Assembly: GCA_946403735.1 (NCBI GenBank)
Contig: CAMJAZ010000071.1
Location: forward strand, 1 to 7,284
From: an uncultured Selenomonadales bacterium
Lineage (GTDB): Bacteria; Bacillota; Negativicutes; Selenomonadales; Selenomonadaceae
Length of the DNA stretch: 7,284 nt
Direction: 5' to 3'
Below, in pieces: positions 5,844 to 7,284 of this stretch. Position 1 is the stretch's first letter. Every line of letters begins with the position of its first letter. The translations under genes and the position numbers were made by a program. The notes under the pieces are model-generated. The model saw only the letters and a list, made by a program, of their open reading frames with translations. It ran no database searches and had not been told where the DNA came from.

Positions 5844-5862
5844 TTTCAATGCGTCCTGACAT
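5695..5862 (-). other. short 55-codon frame with the best ribosome binding site ahead of the ABC gene
   Basis: An ATG at 5862 has AGGGG (5871-5875) eight bases upstream, a better placed site than that of the in-frame ABC starts. Its frame (MSGRIENEIKII...) runs through repeat tract D and stops at 5695-5697, overlapping the ABC coding sequence in another frame. Loss of one 7-base unit from tract D, or gain of two, would join this ATG in frame to the ABC membrane domain. It is therefore more likely an alternative or off-phase start than a separate gene. The AGGGG also lies in the 3' arm of the hisS terminator, which could mask it. Confidence 0.4.
5798..5832 (+). repeat. heptanucleotide repeat tract D (TAATKCG units) at the 5' end of the ABC gene
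   Basis: TAATTCG (5798-5804), three perfect TAATGCG units (5805-5825) and a partial TAATGAT form an in-register array preceded by TAGGAA, as in tract A. It is antisense to the ABC gene and encodes its residues 5-15 (LRITHYALRII), just ahead of the first membrane helix. Confidence 0.9.
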
Positions 5863-5863
5863 A

Positions 5864-5897
5864 CAAAAATCCCCTACGAAATTTTCATAGGAGATTT
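5864..5897 (-). terminator. intrinsic terminator of hisS
   Basis: Arms 5867-5881 and 5883-5897 pair over up to 15 positions in leftward RNA, with two G-U pairs; the tip would open to a loop of about seven bases (AAAATTT). The stem ends in ATTTTTGT (T-run at 5865-5869 on the opposite strand). It lies 20 bases after the hisS stop. Any transcription of the ABC gene must read through it or start inside it. Confidence 0.8.
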
Positions 5898-5916
5898 AAA
5901 ATTTTTTGAAAAACGT

Positions 5917-7167
5917 TTAAATAAATTTCGTTACAACTTCGTCGAAAGAAATTTTTTCCTGCGCGGAAGTTTCAAGATTTTTTACGGTAACAGATTTATC
6001 GCTAACTTCATCTTCACCGATAATCAATGCAAACTTTGCGCCAGACTTCGACGCCTGTTTCATCTGCGCTTTCATACTTCGTCCCGCAAAATCCATCGTC
6101 GCGGGAATATTTTTTTGCCGTAAGTCATTTAAAAGTTTAAAGCCGTGAATTTCAGCTTCACTGCCAGCCGTCACGATAAATGCCGCAAGATTTTTCTGCG
6201 CGGTGGGAATTAAATTTTGTTTCTCAAGCGCAATTAAAATTCTTTCAATGCCAGCCGCAAATCCAATGCCAGGCGTAGGGTTGCCGCCAATTTCTTCAAC
6301 AAGTCCGTCGTAACGTCCGCCGCCTGCAAGTGCTGACTGCGCACCCAATGGCGTGTACTGAATCTCAAACGCCGTCTTCGTGTAATAGTCAAGCCCGCGT
6401 ACCAAGCGGCTGTCAACTTCAAATTCAACGTTAGCCGCCGTCAATAAATCTTTCACTCGCGCAAAATGTTCCCTGCACTCGTCACAAAGGCACGTTTCAA
6501 TTTGCGGCGCCTCATCCATAAATTCTTTGCCAGCGTCAACTTTGCAATCCAAAATTCTAAGCGGATTTTTATTAAGCCGTGACTTACAATCGCCGCAAAG
6601 TTCGTCAAGATATTCACCGAAATAATGTTGAAGTTTTTGACGATAGACAGGACGACACGCTGGACAACCGACCGTGTTAATTTTAAGTTTAAGTTCGTCA
6701 AGTCCAAGATTTTTTAAAAAGTTCCACGCCAATAAAATTATTTCCGTGTCGACGGCAGGATTTTTTTCACCCAACGCCTCAACGCCGAATTGATGAAATT
6801 CCCTCAACCTTCCAGCCTGCGGTCTATCGTAGCGGAACATTGAGCCGATATAAAAAAGTTTTACCAAATTTCCGTCCGCGTACAATTTATTTTGCAAGTA
6901 AGCGCGAACTGCCGACGCTGTATTTTCTGGTCGAAGTGTAATTGAACGGTTGCCCCTGTCTGTGAACGTGTACATTTCCTTTTCGACAACGTCTGTTGCT
7001 TCGCCAATGCCGCGCTGAAAAAGTTCAGTATGTTCAAAAGTTGGCGTTCTAATTTCTTCGTAGCCATAAGCCGCGCAGATTTTCCTAAATTCATTTTCTA
7101 CGTAAAGCCAGCCGCTAATTTGTTCTGGCAAAATATCTTTCGTACCTCTCGGTGCATTCGTCAACAA
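5917..7167 (-). CDS. hisS: histidyl-tRNA synthetase
   Basis: The 416-residue class II synthetase joins histidine to tRNA(His) with ATP in the cytoplasm. From the chosen start the protein begins MLTNAPRGTKDILPE. Class II motif 2 is MFRYDRPQAGRLREFHQF at about 110-127. The histidine-specific RGLDYY is at 257-262 with catalytic Arg257. GGRYDGL is at 283-289 and motif 3, GIGFAAGIER, at 300-309. The anticodon-binding domain is about 325-416. Cysteine pairs CPAC and CGDC (about 168-171 and 191-194), and more cysteines near 226-231, sit in the insertion domain and could bind a metal; this is inferred. Length is normal for bacterial HisS. A GTG at 7176 is in frame but is part of the GAGGTG ribosome binding site, so I start at the TTG at 7167, six bases after it. 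The preceding gene ends 10 bases upstream, so the two are probably cotranscribed and coupled. Confidence 0.95.
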   Translation of the reverse strand: MLTNAPRGTKDILPEQISGWLYVENEFRKICAAYGYEEIRTPTFEHTELFQRGIGEATDVVEKEMYTFTDRGNRSITLRPENTASAVRAYLQNKLYADGNLVKLFYIGSMFRYDRPQAGRLREFHQFGVEALGEKNPAVDTEIILLAWNFLKNLGLDELKLKINTVGCPACRPVYRQKLQHYFGEYLDELCGDCKSRLNKNPLRILDCKVDAGKEFMDEAPQIETCLCDECREHFARVKDLLTAANVEFEVDSRLVRGLDYYTKTAFEIQYTPLGAQSALAGGGRYDGLVEEIGGNPTPGIGFAAGIERILIALEKQNLIPTAQKNLAAFIVTAGSEAEIHGFKLLNDLRQKNIPATMDFAGRSMKAQMKQASKSGAKFALIIGEDEVSDKSVTVKNLETSAQEKISFDEVVTKFI

Positions 7168-7173
7168 TTTTTT

Positions 7174-7179
7174 CACCTC
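7174..7179 (-). promoter_or_regulatory. ribosome binding site that fixes the hisS start
   Basis: GAGGTG read leftward is six bases before TTG at 7167. It includes the alternative GTG start at 7176 and shares TGA (7178-7180) with the stop codon of the upstream gene, so ribosomes finishing that gene release on the hisS site. The same pattern, a GTG inside the site, occurs at ctsR. Confidence 0.8.
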
Positions 7180-7282
7180 AAATTTTTAAAATGTCTCGTG
7201 GAATTTTCCTAAACTCAATCTTATACTTCAACATAAATTCAGCGTCCAACGCGCAGGTTTCAGCGTAAATTACGTAGGAATC
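7178..7282 (-). CDS. C-terminal end of an upstream gene, cut by the window edge
   Basis: An open frame enters from the right edge and runs 34 codons to TGA at 7178-7180. It starts DSYVIYAE and ends EFRKIPRDILKI; an Asp/Glu-rich helix (ALDAEFMLKYKI) lies between. The stop overlaps the hisS ribosome binding site, as expected for the preceding gene of an operon, and no promoter is visible in between. The ending FRKIPRDI reminds me of the C-termini of some adenine-specific DNA methyltransferases, but this is weak recall from 34 residues and the product should be treated as unknown. Other frames in this stretch are closed by stops (TAA and TGA near 7261-7272). Confidence 0.6.
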   Translation of the reverse strand, partial: DSYVIYAETCALDAEFMLKYKIEFRKIPRDILKI

Positions 7283-7284
7283 TG

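Overview
The window looks like a chromosomal segment of a low-GC, anaerobic, probably outer-membrane-bearing Firmicute, most likely a Negativicute (Selenomonas-like). This is an inference. CtsR is a low-GC Gram-positive regulator, CbiF belongs to the anaerobic (early cobalt insertion) cobalamin route, the exported M48-TPR protein resembles periplasmic BepA of two-membrane cells, and the ribosome binding sites are Firmicute-like (GAGGTGA). No database search was possible, so the taxon is a guess.

Layout, left to right. A perfect 14-bp palindromic hairpin (19-49) lies beyond the 3' end of a leftward gene for a secreted M48 metalloprotease with C-terminal TPRs (97-1893). That gene and the rightward ctsR (2029-2502) diverge from two well-formed sigma-A-type promoters. 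ctsR is not followed by mcsA, mcsB or clpC. Instead a short heptanucleotide repeat tract leads into cbiF (2574-3332). A long bidirectional terminator separates cbiF from a leftward block: a double-receiver response regulator without an output domain (3498-4301), a shortened CydC-like ABC transporter half (4365-5843), hisS (5917-7167), and the last 34 codons of an upstream gene that runs off the right edge. hisS has its own terminator, and the upstream gene's stop codon lies in the hisS ribosome binding site.

The most unusual content is a family of tandem 7-bp repeats, with units TAATKCG and CTGAAAG. They occur at four places in 3.4 kb: just after the stop codons of ctsR and of the response regulator, at the 5' end of the ABC gene, and inside that gene exactly at the junction of membrane domain and ATPase. 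There they are translated as 7-residue periodic peptide and appear to replace native sequence. Because 7 is not a multiple of 3, each unit gained or lost shifts the reading frame. The best-placed ribosome binding site and ATG of the ABC gene are out of frame with it by exactly one unit. This makes the gene a candidate for repeat-driven phase variation or for repeat-driven decay.

The other genes have recognisable housekeeping, regulatory or cofactor roles and do not form an obvious single pathway. No stretch longer than 300 bases lacks a gene.
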